From Roseivivax halotolerans (GTDB lineage Bacteria > Pseudomonadota > Alphaproteobacteria > Rhodobacterales > Rhodobacteraceae), in contig NZ_FOXV01000008.1 of the NCBI RefSeq assembly GCF_900115815.1, forward strand, positions 124,001-188,000: a stretch of 64,000 bases of DNA. Reading direction: 5' to 3'. Shown one piece after another: positions 1 to 6,909 of the stretch. Below the pieces are notes generated by a model. The model searched no databases. It was not told the origin of the DNA and saw only the letters and a program-made list of their open reading frames with translations. A program made the position numbers and the translations under genes. Each line of letters begins with the position of its first letter. The first letter of the stretch is position 1.

Positions 1-939
1 GAGACGGCCGATGCGATCCTCGACGCCAAGCCCGATGTCGTCGTCACGATCGACCTGCCCGAATTCAACCTGCGCCTCGCAAAGCTGGTGAAGGCGCGTT
101 CCGACATTCGCATCGTGCATTACGTCGCGCCGACCGTCTGGGCGTGGCGGCCCGGCCGGGCGGAGAAGATGGCGCGCCACGTTGACCAGGTGCTCGCACT
201 CTTGCCGTTCGAGCCGCCTTACATGGAAGCCGCCGGGATGCGCTGCGATTTCGTGGGCCACCCGGTCGTAACGGATCCCAAAGCGAGCGCGGCGGAGGAG
301 GCGTCCTTTCGGCTGACCTACGGGATCGGTGATGCGCCTCTCTGCGCCGTTTTGCCGGGATCGCGCCGCTCCGAGATCCAGCGCCTTGCGCCCGTCTTCG
401 GGGAGGTCGTCGCACGGCTCGCCAAGGCCCGGCCCGATCTTCGCTTCGTGCTGCCCGCCGCGCACAGCGTCGCGGGGGCGGTCCAGGAGGCCGTCTCCGA
501 ATGGCCTCATCAGCCGCTGGTCCTTGATCCGCGCGAGGGACCGCGCGTCGAGGAGGCCAAGCGCGCCGCGCTCGCCGCCGCCGATGTGGCGCTCGCGGCC
601 TCGGGCACCGTCTCGCTCGAGCTGGCGCATGCGCGTACGCCGATGGTTGTCGCCTATGACATGAACTGGCTGTCGCGGCAGATCATCGGACGGATGCTTC
701 TGACCGACACGGTCACGTTGGTGAACCTCGTCTCGGAGACCCGCGCGGTGCCGGAATTCGTTGGGCGCGACTGCCGGCCAGACCGCATTGCGCCGGCGCT
801 TCAAAGGGTTCTGGAAGAGCCGCAGGCGCAGCTGCGCGCGATGGACCTGACGATGGAGCGTCTGGGCGAGGGGGGCGCGCCACCCGGTGAGCGGGCTGCC
901 CGCGCGGTGCTCGACGGTCTCGGCCGAGCCTCCGAATGA
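1..939 (+). CDS. lpxB: Lipid-A-disaccharide synthase LpxB, 3' part
   Basis: This is the C-terminal part of LpxB, the GT-B-fold glycosyltransferase (family GT19) that joins UDP-2,3-diacylglucosamine to lipid X to give the lipid A disaccharide at the inner face of the inner membrane. The frame is open from base 1, so the gene begins outside the window; about 312 residues are present of the usual 380-390. Family signatures visible are the VHYVAPTVWAW segment, FVGHPV, and the VLPGSRRSEI motif of the donor-binding half. The C-terminal half has the ALAASGTVSLELA stretch. lpxA and lpxI would be expected upstream. It converges on the ialB-type gene, with a terminator hairpin between. Confidence 0.95.
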   Translation, partial: ETADAILDAKPDVVVTIDLPEFNLRLAKLVKARSDIRIVHYVAPTVWAWRPGRAEKMARHVDQVLALLPFEPPYMEAAGMRCDFVGHPVVTDPKASAAEEASFRLTYGIGDAPLCAVLPGSRRSEIQRLAPVFGEVVARLAKARPDLRFVLPAAHSVAGAVQEAVSEWPHQPLVLDPREGPRVEEAKRAALAAADVALAASGTVSLELAHARTPMVVAYDMNWLSRQIIGRMLLTDTVTLVNLVSETRAVPEFVGRDCRPDRIAPALQRVLEEPQAQLRAMDLTMERLGEGGAPPGERAARAVLDGLGRASE

Positions 940-968
940 AAACGCCGCCGGGATCATCCCCGGCGGCG
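939..968 (-). terminator. Rho-independent terminator of the ialB-type gene
   Basis: A perfect 10-bp stem (943-952 with 959-968, cgccgccggg/cccggcggcg) with a 6-nt loop is followed, on the minus strand, by four U (939-942). It lies 26 nt past the ialB stop codon and overlaps the lpxB stop on the other strand. Confidence 0.8.
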
Positions 969-994
969 TCTCGATCTCGCTTGCCGATCGGCGC

Positions 995-1684
995 TTACTG
1001 CGCCGCTTCGACGGAATCGTAGCTGTCGGTGAAGCCCGACAGGGACATGCCGACCGTGACTTCCTGTTCCGGTGCCGCGGCGGGCACGATCGTCACGTTG
1101 GCAACGGCTCCGCGCTTGAACTGGTTGATGTCGGCTTCGGTGAAGCCGACGCGCGCCACGCATCCAAGCTGCGCGCAGAACGCGAAGTCATAGCGCTTGG
1201 CCTGGCCGCCATCGACCGCAATCGTGAGCTTCTGGGTGAGCAGCGTTTCGAGCGGCACGATGAAATTCGCGCCCGCGACTGCCTGGCCTTGTCCCTGGAC
1301 CTTGAAGAGGCTCACTTCGGCGACTGAATTCCCGTCCTCATCCTCGAGCAGCTGATAAAGCTGGCAGGGGTCTTCGCCTTCCTGGGCGCGCAGGCACTGG
1401 ATATCCCAGTCGCCATTGGTCTCGCGCACATAGCTTGCGCTGTCCTCTTGCGTCTCTCCGCCCACGGGCTCGCCTGTATCGAAGAGCTCGCTCGTAGCGC
1501 TGCTGCCTTCAGCGGGTGCTTCAGAGGTGCTCTCGTCGCTGGCCGATGCGTCATTCTCTGCCGGTGCCGCGTCTTCGGCTTGCGCGGCCTCGGCCGGCGT
1601 GTCCTCGGTCGTGGTGTCCTGGGCGATCGCCGGGCTCGCCGCGATCAGCGCGAGAAGGGAAAGTTGCGTCAGCGTGGTCTTCAT
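995..1684 (-). CDS. Secreted invasion-associated locus B (IalB) family protein
   Basis: The protein has a signal peptide (MKTTLTQLSLLALIAASPAIAQ, cleavage near residue 22). An Ala/Glu/Asp/Ser-rich low-complexity linker follows to about residue 80, then an IalB domain (NGDWDIQCLR near its start, later FCAQLGCVARVGF with a cysteine pair likely to be disulfide-bonded). Family members are periplasmic or envelope proteins, named after a Bartonella invasion factor; in free-living Rhodobacteraceae their job is unknown. I chose the ATG at 1684 because the signal peptide begins there; an in-frame start at 1735 would put 17 polar residues in front of it. The gene stands alone, with its own terminator and a long 5' region containing another hairpin. 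Confidence 0.85.
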   Translation of the reverse strand: MKTTLTQLSLLALIAASPAIAQDTTTEDTPAEAAQAEDAAPAENDASASDESTSEAPAEGSSATSELFDTGEPVGGETQEDSASYVRETNGDWDIQCLRAQEGEDPCQLYQLLEDEDGNSVAEVSLFKVQGQGQAVAGANFIVPLETLLTQKLTIAVDGGQAKRYDFAFCAQLGCVARVGFTEADINQFKRGAVANVTIVPAAAPEQEVTVGMSLSGFTDSYDSVEAAQ

Positions 1685-1818
1685 GTCCTGGGCTCCATCG
1701 TATTGGCCGAGATGCGTCGCCGATGCGCTTAGCACGGGTGCGCGGGAGTGTCAGGGGGGAACAGCACATCGCTTCGGGCCGGTTCCGGCAGGTTTCGGCG
1801 GCGTTGCGCGCACAAAAG

Positions 1819-1845
1819 AAAAGAGAGCCCGATGGGCCCTCTTTT
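1819..1845 (-). terminator. Terminator-like hairpin upstream of the ialB-type gene
   Basis: A 12-bp stem (1819-1830 with 1834-1845, one G-U type mismatch, 3-nt loop) is flanked by A-runs on the left and T-runs on the right. It looks like an intrinsic terminator in both directions. It sits about 36 nt downstream of the predicted minus-strand start at 1881 and 135 nt upstream of the ialB start. It could therefore end a short RNA of about 65 nt or attenuate ialB. Confidence 0.6.
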
Positions 1846-1888
1846 CCGTCTCTCCCCGTCGGACTGACCGACCTTGTCATTGCCCCGG

Positions 1889-1917
1889 ACGCTACGGTTA
1901 GATCGCGCACCCGTCAA
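1889..1917 (-). promoter_or_regulatory. Sigma-70-type promoter, minus strand
   Basis: On the minus strand there is a -35 TTGACG (1912-1917), a 17-bp spacer and a -10 TAGCGT (1889-1894), predicting a start near 1881. This is the only good promoter I find upstream of the ialB-type gene. Transcription from it meets the hairpin at 1819-1845 first. Confidence 0.55.
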
Positions 1918-1923
1918 CAGGCA

Positions 1924-1945
1924 AAACGCCGCTTATTCGGCGTTT
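1924..1945. terminator. Bidirectional terminator-like hairpin
   Basis: A perfect 8-bp stem, aaacgccg (1924-1931) with cggcgttt (1938-1945), encloses a 6-nt loop. A-runs and T-runs at its ends fit intrinsic termination on either strand. It separates the promoter at 1889-1917 from the small-RNA candidate at 1967-2045. Confidence 0.45.
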
Positions 1946-1966
1946 CATCTATTTGTAATTTACGAA

Positions 1967-2045
1967 GAAAAATGCCGCGCCCTGAGGCGCGGCCAGTCTG
2001 ACAGGGAGGAAGTCTGTCCGAGGCCAAAGAGGACATGCGGCCCGG
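1967..2045 (-). ncRNA. Candidate small RNA with anti-Shine-Dalgarno loop and own terminator
   Basis: On the minus strand a 5-bp hairpin (2014-2018 with 2000-2004) presents a 9-nt loop containing CUUCCUCC, complementary to Shine-Dalgarno sequences. A strong terminator follows at once: stem 1986-1993 with 1974-1981 (ggcgcggc/gccgcgcc, 8 bp), then AUUUUU. No minus-strand gene lies upstream for this terminator to serve, so an independent short transcript is implied. The layout recalls the CcsR-type small RNAs of Rhodobacter, which expose C/U-rich anti-SD loops. The promoter is weak (TTGCTT at 2074-2079, poor -10), so the 5' end near 2045 is a guess. Confidence 0.4.
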
Positions 2046-2057
2046 ACAATTTTCACA

Positions 2058-2086
2058 CTGACAGCAAAAGGTTAAGCAAGTATGGT
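2058..2086 (+). promoter_or_regulatory. Promoter of the HerA-like ATPase gene
   Basis: A -35 CTGACA (2058-2063), a 17-bp spacer and a -10 TATGGT (2081-2086) predict a start near 2092, about 30 nt before the ATG at 2122. A purine-rich ribosome site (gaggcgg) precedes that ATG. Confidence 0.5.
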
Positions 2087-2121
2087 CGCGCCGTACCGGG
2101 GACAGGACGAGGCGGCGGGGC

Positions 2122-3672
2122 ATGGAGAACGGGATATTCGTCGGCGGTGGCGGCGAAAGCTATGGTGACAAGCAGTGGTTGAAGCTTGATTACGCCAACA
2201 GGCATGGGTTGATCGCTGGTGCAACCGGCACAGGCAAGACCGTGACCTTGCAGATCCTGGCCGAAGGATTTTCCGCCGCGGGCGTGCCGGTTTTCCTGTC
2301 CGACGTGAAAGGCGATTTGTCCGGCCTGGCCGAGGCCGGAAGCGCCGAGGCCAAACTGCACGGCGCCTTTACCGAGCGCGCGGGCAAGATCGGATTCGAC
2401 GATTTCGACTACGACGCGTTCCCGGTCACGTTCTGGGATCTCTTCGGCGATCAAGGCCACCCGATCCGCACGACGGTGGCCGAGATGGGCCCGCTTCTCA
2501 TCTCGCGGCTTCTGGAGCTGACCGAAGCGCAGGAAGGCATCCTCAACATCGCCTTCCGCGTGGCTGACGAGCAGGGTCTGCCGCTTCTTGACCTCAAGGA
2601 TCTCCAGGCGCTGCTCGTCTGGGTTGGAGAGAGCCGAGAGGAGCTGTCCCTGCGTTATGGCAATATCGCGGTGCAATCGGTGGGCGCGATCCAGAGGCGG
2701 CTTCTGGTGCTCGACAACCAGGGCGGCACGCGACTTTTCGGTGAACCGGCGCTCCAGTTGTCGGACATTATACGCTTGCGCGAAGCCGGGCGGGGTCAGA
2801 TCAACATCCTCGCTGCAGACAAGCTCATGGCCGCGCCACGCCTCTACGCGACCTTCCTGTTGTGGCTCCTGTCCGAGCTGTTTGAGGAACTGCCCGAAGT
2901 GGGCGATCCGGATAAACCCAAGCTCGTCTTCTTCTTCGACGAGGCGCATCTGCTTTTCGAGGACGCGCCGAAAGCGCTGGTGGAAAAGGTCGAGCAGGTC
3001 GCGCGGCTCATCCGCTCCAAGGGGGTCGGCGTCTATTTCATCACCCAGAACCCCGATGATGTGCCCGAGGACATCCTCGGCCAGCTTGGAAATCGCGTCC
3101 AACACGCGCTTCGGGCCTTCACCGCGCGGGACCGCAAGGCGCTGCGTATGGCTGCCGAGACCTACCGCGAAAATCCGCGCTTCGAGATCGAGGATGCGAT
3201 CCGCGAGGTCGGCGTTGGTGAGGCCGTGATCTCGATGCTAGAGAAGAAGGGCGTGCCCGGCGTGGCCGAGCGCACGCTTATCCGCCCGCCATCCTCGCGT
3301 CTGGGGCCGATCTCCGACGCGGCGCGGCGCGCGATCCTGAACGCGAGCGATCTTGGTCTGAAATACGACAAGACGCTGGACCGTGCCTCGGCCTACGAGA
3401 TGCTGCGGGATCGCGCGACGGAGGCCGCTGAAGCCGCCGAAGACGAGGAGCGCCGCGCCGAGGAAGCCGAAGCGGCGGAGCGTGAATACAAGGCCGCCCG
3501 CCGCTATTCGGGCAGCCGGGTCGAGCGGTCGACCTCGCGCCCGACGCGCCGCTCCCGGCACAGCGACACCATCGGCGAGGCCCTTACCAAGGCCGTGGTG
3601 AAGGAACTCAAAGGCACGACCGGCCGCCGCATTGTCCGCGGTATCCTTGGCGGTCTGTTCAAAGGCCGGTGA
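2122..3672 (+). CDS. HerA-like helicase / DUF853 ATPase
   Basis: A 516-residue P-loop ATPase of the HerA-FtsK superfamily, DUF853 branch (YjgR-like). Walker A GATGTGKT lies at residues 33-40 and the Walker B DEAH at about 273-276 (FFFDEAHLL), followed by a sensor-type RSKGVGVYFITQNPDDVP segment. The C-terminal tail from about residue 430 is Ala/Glu/Arg-rich and probably a coiled coil ending in a basic segment. The archaeal relative HerA works with the nuclease NurA in end resection, but no NurA gene is nearby and the bacterial proteins are poorly characterised. It begins a tightly packed + strand run; its stop overlaps the next start by 4 nt (GTGA). Confidence 0.85.
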   Translation: MENGIFVGGGGESYGDKQWLKLDYANRHGLIAGATGTGKTVTLQILAEGFSAAGVPVFLSDVKGDLSGLAEAGSAEAKLHGAFTERAGKIGFDDFDYDAFPVTFWDLFGDQGHPIRTTVAEMGPLLISRLLELTEAQEGILNIAFRVADEQGLPLLDLKDLQALLVWVGESREELSLRYGNIAVQSVGAIQRRLLVLDNQGGTRLFGEPALQLSDIIRLREAGRGQINILAADKLMAAPRLYATFLLWLLSELFEELPEVGDPDKPKLVFFFDEAHLLFEDAPKALVEKVEQVARLIRSKGVGVYFITQNPDDVPEDILGQLGNRVQHALRAFTARDRKALRMAAETYRENPRFEIEDAIREVGVGEAVISMLEKKGVPGVAERTLIRPPSSRLGPISDAARRAILNASDLGLKYDKTLDRASAYEMLRDRATEAAEAAEDEERRAEEAEAAEREYKAARRYSGSRVERSTSRPTRRSRHSDTIGEALTKAVVKELKGTTGRRIVRGILGGLFKGR

Positions 3673-4283
3673 AAATGCAGCTCGATCATATCGCGGTGCT
3701 TGGTGTGACGCTGGAAGACGCGGCGCGGCATTGTGAGACGGCGCTTGAGACGCCGATGGGTCCGGGCGGCCAGCATGCGACGTTTGCCACGCATAATCGC
3801 CTGTTGGGCCTCGAAGACGCACTGTATCTCGAGGCTATCGCAATCGATCCCGAAGCGGGCGATCCGGGGCGGCCCCGCTGGTTCGGGCTCGACCGCTTCG
3901 CCGGTGCCGCGCGGCTCGACAAATGGGTGGTTCGGGTTGACGACATGGATGAGGCGCTTGCGGCGCTTCCCGAGGCCGGGCGGCCCGTGGCCCTCGAACG
4001 GGGCGATCTGGCCTGGATCATGGCGGTGCCCGACGACGGGATGCTGCCTTGGGACGGGCTCTTTCCCGCGCTCATCGAATGGAAAAGCGAGCCCCCAGCC
4101 GGGGCGCGGCTGACGTCCTCGGGCTGGGCGCTGAGCGAGCTCGTCGTGGCGCATCCCGACGCGGAGCGCCTCGAGGCGCGCCTTGCGCCGCATCTTGATT
4201 CGCCATTGGTTCGGTTCGAGACTGACGCGCCGGGTCTTGCCGCGCGTTTTGAGAAAGCAGGGCAGGTCCGGTGGCTACGGTGA
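3669..4283 (+). CDS. VOC / glyoxalase-like domain protein
   Basis: A protein of about 200 residues opening with the glyoxalase-like signature LDHIAVLGVTLEDAA. It belongs to the vicinal-oxygen-chelate fold family (Glyoxalase_3-like). The substrate is unknown: the N-terminal DH dyad could give a metal ligand, but the full VOC metal set cannot be assigned by eye. It starts at GTG 3669, overlapping the upstream stop; an ATG two codons later is an alternative. Its 3' end overlaps the next gene by 13 nt, so it is co-transcribed with the HerA-like gene and the acetyltransferase. Confidence 0.75.
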   Translation: MKMQLDHIAVLGVTLEDAARHCETALETPMGPGGQHATFATHNRLLGLEDALYLEAIAIDPEAGDPGRPRWFGLDRFAGAARLDKWVVRVDDMDEALAALPEAGRPVALERGDLAWIMAVPDDGMLPWDGLFPALIEWKSEPPAGARLTSSGWALSELVVAHPDAERLEARLAPHLDSPLVRFETDAPGLAARFEKAGQVRWLR

Positions 4284-4792
4284 AGATCCGCCCGGCAGAG
4301 CGGGACGATGCCGGTGCGATCCGGGTGATCTGGAACCATTACATCCGCGAGACGACCGTCACCTTCACCAGCGACGAGAAGAGGGATGCAGAGGTTGCTG
4401 ACCTGATCGCTCTGCGCGCCGAGGCTTTCCTGGTGGTCGAGAATGGCTCCGGTCTCGCCGGTTTCGCAAGTTTCGGCCAGTTCCGCGCCGGTCCGGGTTA
4501 TCGTGGCACGGCCGAGCACACAGTGCTTCTGGCACCCGATGCACGCGGGCAGGGTTTGGGCCGGTCTCTCATGCAGGCGCTCGAGACGCAGGCACGTGCG
4601 ACAGGCTACCGCACGCTGATCGGCGGTCTGAGCGCCGAGAATGATGCCGCATTGGTGTTTCATCGCGCGATAGGTTTCGAAGAGGCAGGCCGCATCCGGC
4701 ATGCCGGCCTCAAGTTCGGGCGGCGCATTGACCTGATCTTCATGCAGAAAATGCTCGATACGCCGCCTGACAGCGGGAGCCCTTTGCTCTAG
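4271..4792 (+). CDS. GNAT N-acetyltransferase, phosphinothricin acetyltransferase-like
   Basis: A 173-residue acetyltransferase of the Pat/Bar-like GNAT group (N-terminal IRPAERDDAGAIRVIWNHYI). The acetyl-CoA loop is in LLAPDARGQGLGRSLM and a C-terminal HRAIGFEEAGRI segment matches the family. Relatives acetylate amino-acid-like substrates such as phosphinothricin, methionine sulfone or sulfoximine; the real substrate here is not known. The start is GTG 4271, inside the end of the upstream gene. Confidence 0.8.
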   Translation: MATVKIRPAERDDAGAIRVIWNHYIRETTVTFTSDEKRDAEVADLIALRAEAFLVVENGSGLAGFASFGQFRAGPGYRGTAEHTVLLAPDARGQGLGRSLMQALETQARATGYRTLIGGLSAENDAALVFHRAIGFEEAGRIRHAGLKFGRRIDLIFMQKMLDTPPDSGSPLL

Positions 4793-4803
4793 GTTGAATA
4801 CGC

Positions 4804-5487
4804 ATGTCGATCTGGTCCCGCATATCCGAAGCTCTGGCCGCGCTCAGGAAAGGCGAAAGCCTTGCCTCCGTCTTCGAGCGCCTGCGCACGCCGCCCGAAC
4901 GCTCTGTCGCGTTCACCATCGCGGTCATCGCGCTGTCGGCGAAGATGGCCAAGGCGGACGGGCAGGTGACACGCTCCGAAGTCGCGGCGTTCCGCGAGGT
5001 CTTCCATATCGCGCCCGAGGATGAGCCGGGCGCAGCGCGGGTCTTCAACCTCGCGCGCACGGACGTGGCAGGCTATCGCGACTATGCCAGCCGCATCGCC
5101 GACATGTTCGGAGAGGACAAGACGGTGCTCTGCGATCTCATGGAGGGGCTGTTTCATATCGCCATCGCGGACGGCGATTATCATCCGAAGGAAGACGCGT
5201 TTCTCTCGGAAGTGGCACGGATTTTCGATCTGCCCGACCACCGCTTCCGGGCGATCCGCTCGCGCTACGTGCCCGGAGAGGAGCCCGACCCCTATTCCAT
5301 TCTCGGCGTCGATCCCGAAACGCCGATGGACGAGATCCGGCGCGCATGGCGCGGCCTTGTCCGCGACAGCCATCCCGACCGCATGGTCGCGCGCGGGCTG
5401 CCCGAGGAAGCCGTGAAGATGAGCGAGAAGCGCCTCGTCGCCATCAACCGCGCCTGGGAGGAAATCTCGGGCAAGCACGCGGCCTGA
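4804..5487 (+). CDS. TerB-J-domain protein, DjlA-like co-chaperone
   Basis: A 227-residue protein with a TerB-like helical domain (about residues 28-150, with the acidic KADGQVTRSE and IADGDYHPKE repeats). A C-terminal J-domain follows (about 158-225) with the HPD tripeptide at 190-192 that stimulates DnaK ATPase. The order TerB then J-domain is that of DjlA, but there is no clear N-terminal membrane anchor, so it is probably cytosolic. It starts 11 nt after the acetyltransferase and ends 4 nt before the EEP hydrolase. Confidence 0.85.
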   Translation: MSIWSRISEALAALRKGESLASVFERLRTPPERSVAFTIAVIALSAKMAKADGQVTRSEVAAFREVFHIAPEDEPGAARVFNLARTDVAGYRDYASRIADMFGEDKTVLCDLMEGLFHIAIADGDYHPKEDAFLSEVARIFDLPDHRFRAIRSRYVPGEEPDPYSILGVDPETPMDEIRRAWRGLVRDSHPDRMVARGLPEEAVKMSEKRLVAINRAWEEISGKHAA

Positions 5488-5491
5488 CCCC

Positions 5492-6496
5492 GTGCTTCGT
5501 CTCGCCACCTACAATGTGGAGTGGTTCGACGGGCTTTTCGATGATCACGGGCAACTTCTGAACGACGAGGAGTGGTCGGGCCGGCGCGATGTGACGCGCA
5601 AGGATCAGATCGCCGCGCTGACGCAGGTGTTCCAAGCGCTTGATGCGGACGGACTCATGGTCATCGAGGCACCCGACATGAACCGTCGACGCAACAGCGT
5701 CGCGGCTTTGCAGAATTTCGCGGACCATGCCGGGCTTCGCGCGGGGCGGGCGATGATCGGCTTTGCGAACGACACGCAGCAGGAGATCGCGTTTCTCTAC
5801 GATCCGGCCCGCATCACCGCGCAGCATAGCCCCGCCGAAGCGGACGATGCGCCGCGCTTCGACCGGACCTTTCACATTGACCTCGATATCGATGCGACCT
5901 CGGACGATGTGACCTTCTCCAAGCCTCCGCTGGAAATCGCGCTCACCGTGGATGGCGCGTTCGAGATGCGGCTGATCGGCGCGCATCTGAAATCGAAAGC
6001 GCCGCATGGTGCGCGGAGCCGGGATGACGTCATGCGGCTCTCCATCGCCAATCGGCGCAAGCAGCTCGCGCAGGCGATCTGGCTGAGGCGGCGGGTGGCG
6101 GCCCATCTCTCCGCGGGGACGCCGATCGCCGTGATGGGCGATCTCAACGACGGGCCGGGGCTCGATGAGTTCGAGGCACTGTTCGGGCGCTCCTCGGTCG
6201 AGATTGTCATGGGGACGGGCGCGGATGCGCTCTTCGACCCCCATGCGGATGAGGCTCTGTCTCAGAAGGTCGGCGCGCAGCCTTCGACCGCACGGTTCTA
6301 CATCGCCGAGGAGCATCGCTACCTCCAGGCGCTTCTGGACTACATTCTCGTCTCGCCCGCCTTGCGCGGCAGGGCGAAGCGATGGCGGATCTGGCACCCG
6401 TTCGACGATCCGGATTGCTATGCCGATCTGACGATGCGCGAGGCGCTTCTGACTGCGTCGGATCATTTCCCCGTAACGCTCGATCTCGATCTCTGA
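5492..6496 (+). CDS. Endonuclease/exonuclease/phosphatase family protein
   Basis: A 334-residue EEP-fold hydrolase. Visible motifs are LATYNVEWFD at the N terminus (metal-binding Asn), VIEAPDMN in place of the usual glutamate strand, GAHLKSKA, AVMGDLNDGPG (catalytic Asp/Asn) and the C-terminal TASDHFPVTLDL with the catalytic SDH. The substrate (nucleic acid, phosphoinositide or other phosphodiester) cannot be read from sequence. It starts with GTG. I see no signal peptide. Confidence 0.82.
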   Translation: MLRLATYNVEWFDGLFDDHGQLLNDEEWSGRRDVTRKDQIAALTQVFQALDADGLMVIEAPDMNRRRNSVAALQNFADHAGLRAGRAMIGFANDTQQEIAFLYDPARITAQHSPAEADDAPRFDRTFHIDLDIDATSDDVTFSKPPLEIALTVDGAFEMRLIGAHLKSKAPHGARSRDDVMRLSIANRRKQLAQAIWLRRRVAAHLSAGTPIAVMGDLNDGPGLDEFEALFGRSSVEIVMGTGADALFDPHADEALSQKVGAQPSTARFYIAEEHRYLQALLDYILVSPALRGRAKRWRIWHPFDDPDCYADLTMREALLTASDHFPVTLDLDL

Positions 6497-6534
6497 TCTT
6501 GGGAATACGCCGCGTCGCAGGTATATTCCGCCAC

Positions 6535-6909
6535 ATGAAACAGTTCATCGCCGCCATCACCGCCCTGTGCCTTACCTCCGCGCCGCTTGCCGCACAGGAG
6601 GCTGAAGAGGGCGAAGGCTTCTCGCTCATGGAGCGGGGTATGCAGCTATTCTTCGACGGGCTTATGCAGGAGGCGGAGCCCGCCTTCGACGAGCTGCGCC
6701 GGATCATGGAAGGGATCGAGCCTGCCCTGTCCGATTTCGTCGCTGAAATGGGGCCGGCGCTGCGCGAGGTTCTGGAAGAGGTCGAGGATTGGTCGAACTA
6801 CCACCCGCCCGAGATCCTCGAGAACGGCGACATCATCATTCGCCGCAAGACGCCCGAGGAACTGGACGCCATGCCCGAGGCCGACCCAGGCGAGTCGATC
6901 GAGCTTTAG
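6535..6909 (+). CDS. Small secreted helical protein, conserved in Rhodobacteraceae
   Basis: A 124-residue precursor with a signal peptide (MKQFIAAITALCLTSAPLAAQ). A mature amphipathic, acidic helical region has the repeating pattern EPAFDELRRIMEGIEPALSD / EMGPALREVLEEVEDWS. It ends with a conserved tail NGDIIIRRKTPEEL. Homologues in this family sometimes carry the misleading label AAA+ ATPase, but there is no Walker motif here. The function is unknown; periplasmic or envelope location is inferred from the signal peptide. Its stop shares 4 nt with the convergent ppx stop (TTAG, 6906-6909). Confidence 0.7.
   Translation: MKQFIAAITALCLTSAPLAAQEAEEGEGFSLMERGMQLFFDGLMQEAEPAFDELRRIMEGIEPALSDFVAEMGPALREVLEEVEDWSNYHPPEILENGDIIIRRKTPEELDAMPEADPGESIEL

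Noticed and set aside
1874-2182. Short + strand ORF crossing the 1735-2121 gap
   Set aside because: No ribosome site, no family-like sequence, and it runs through three hairpins and into the HerA-like gene in another frame.
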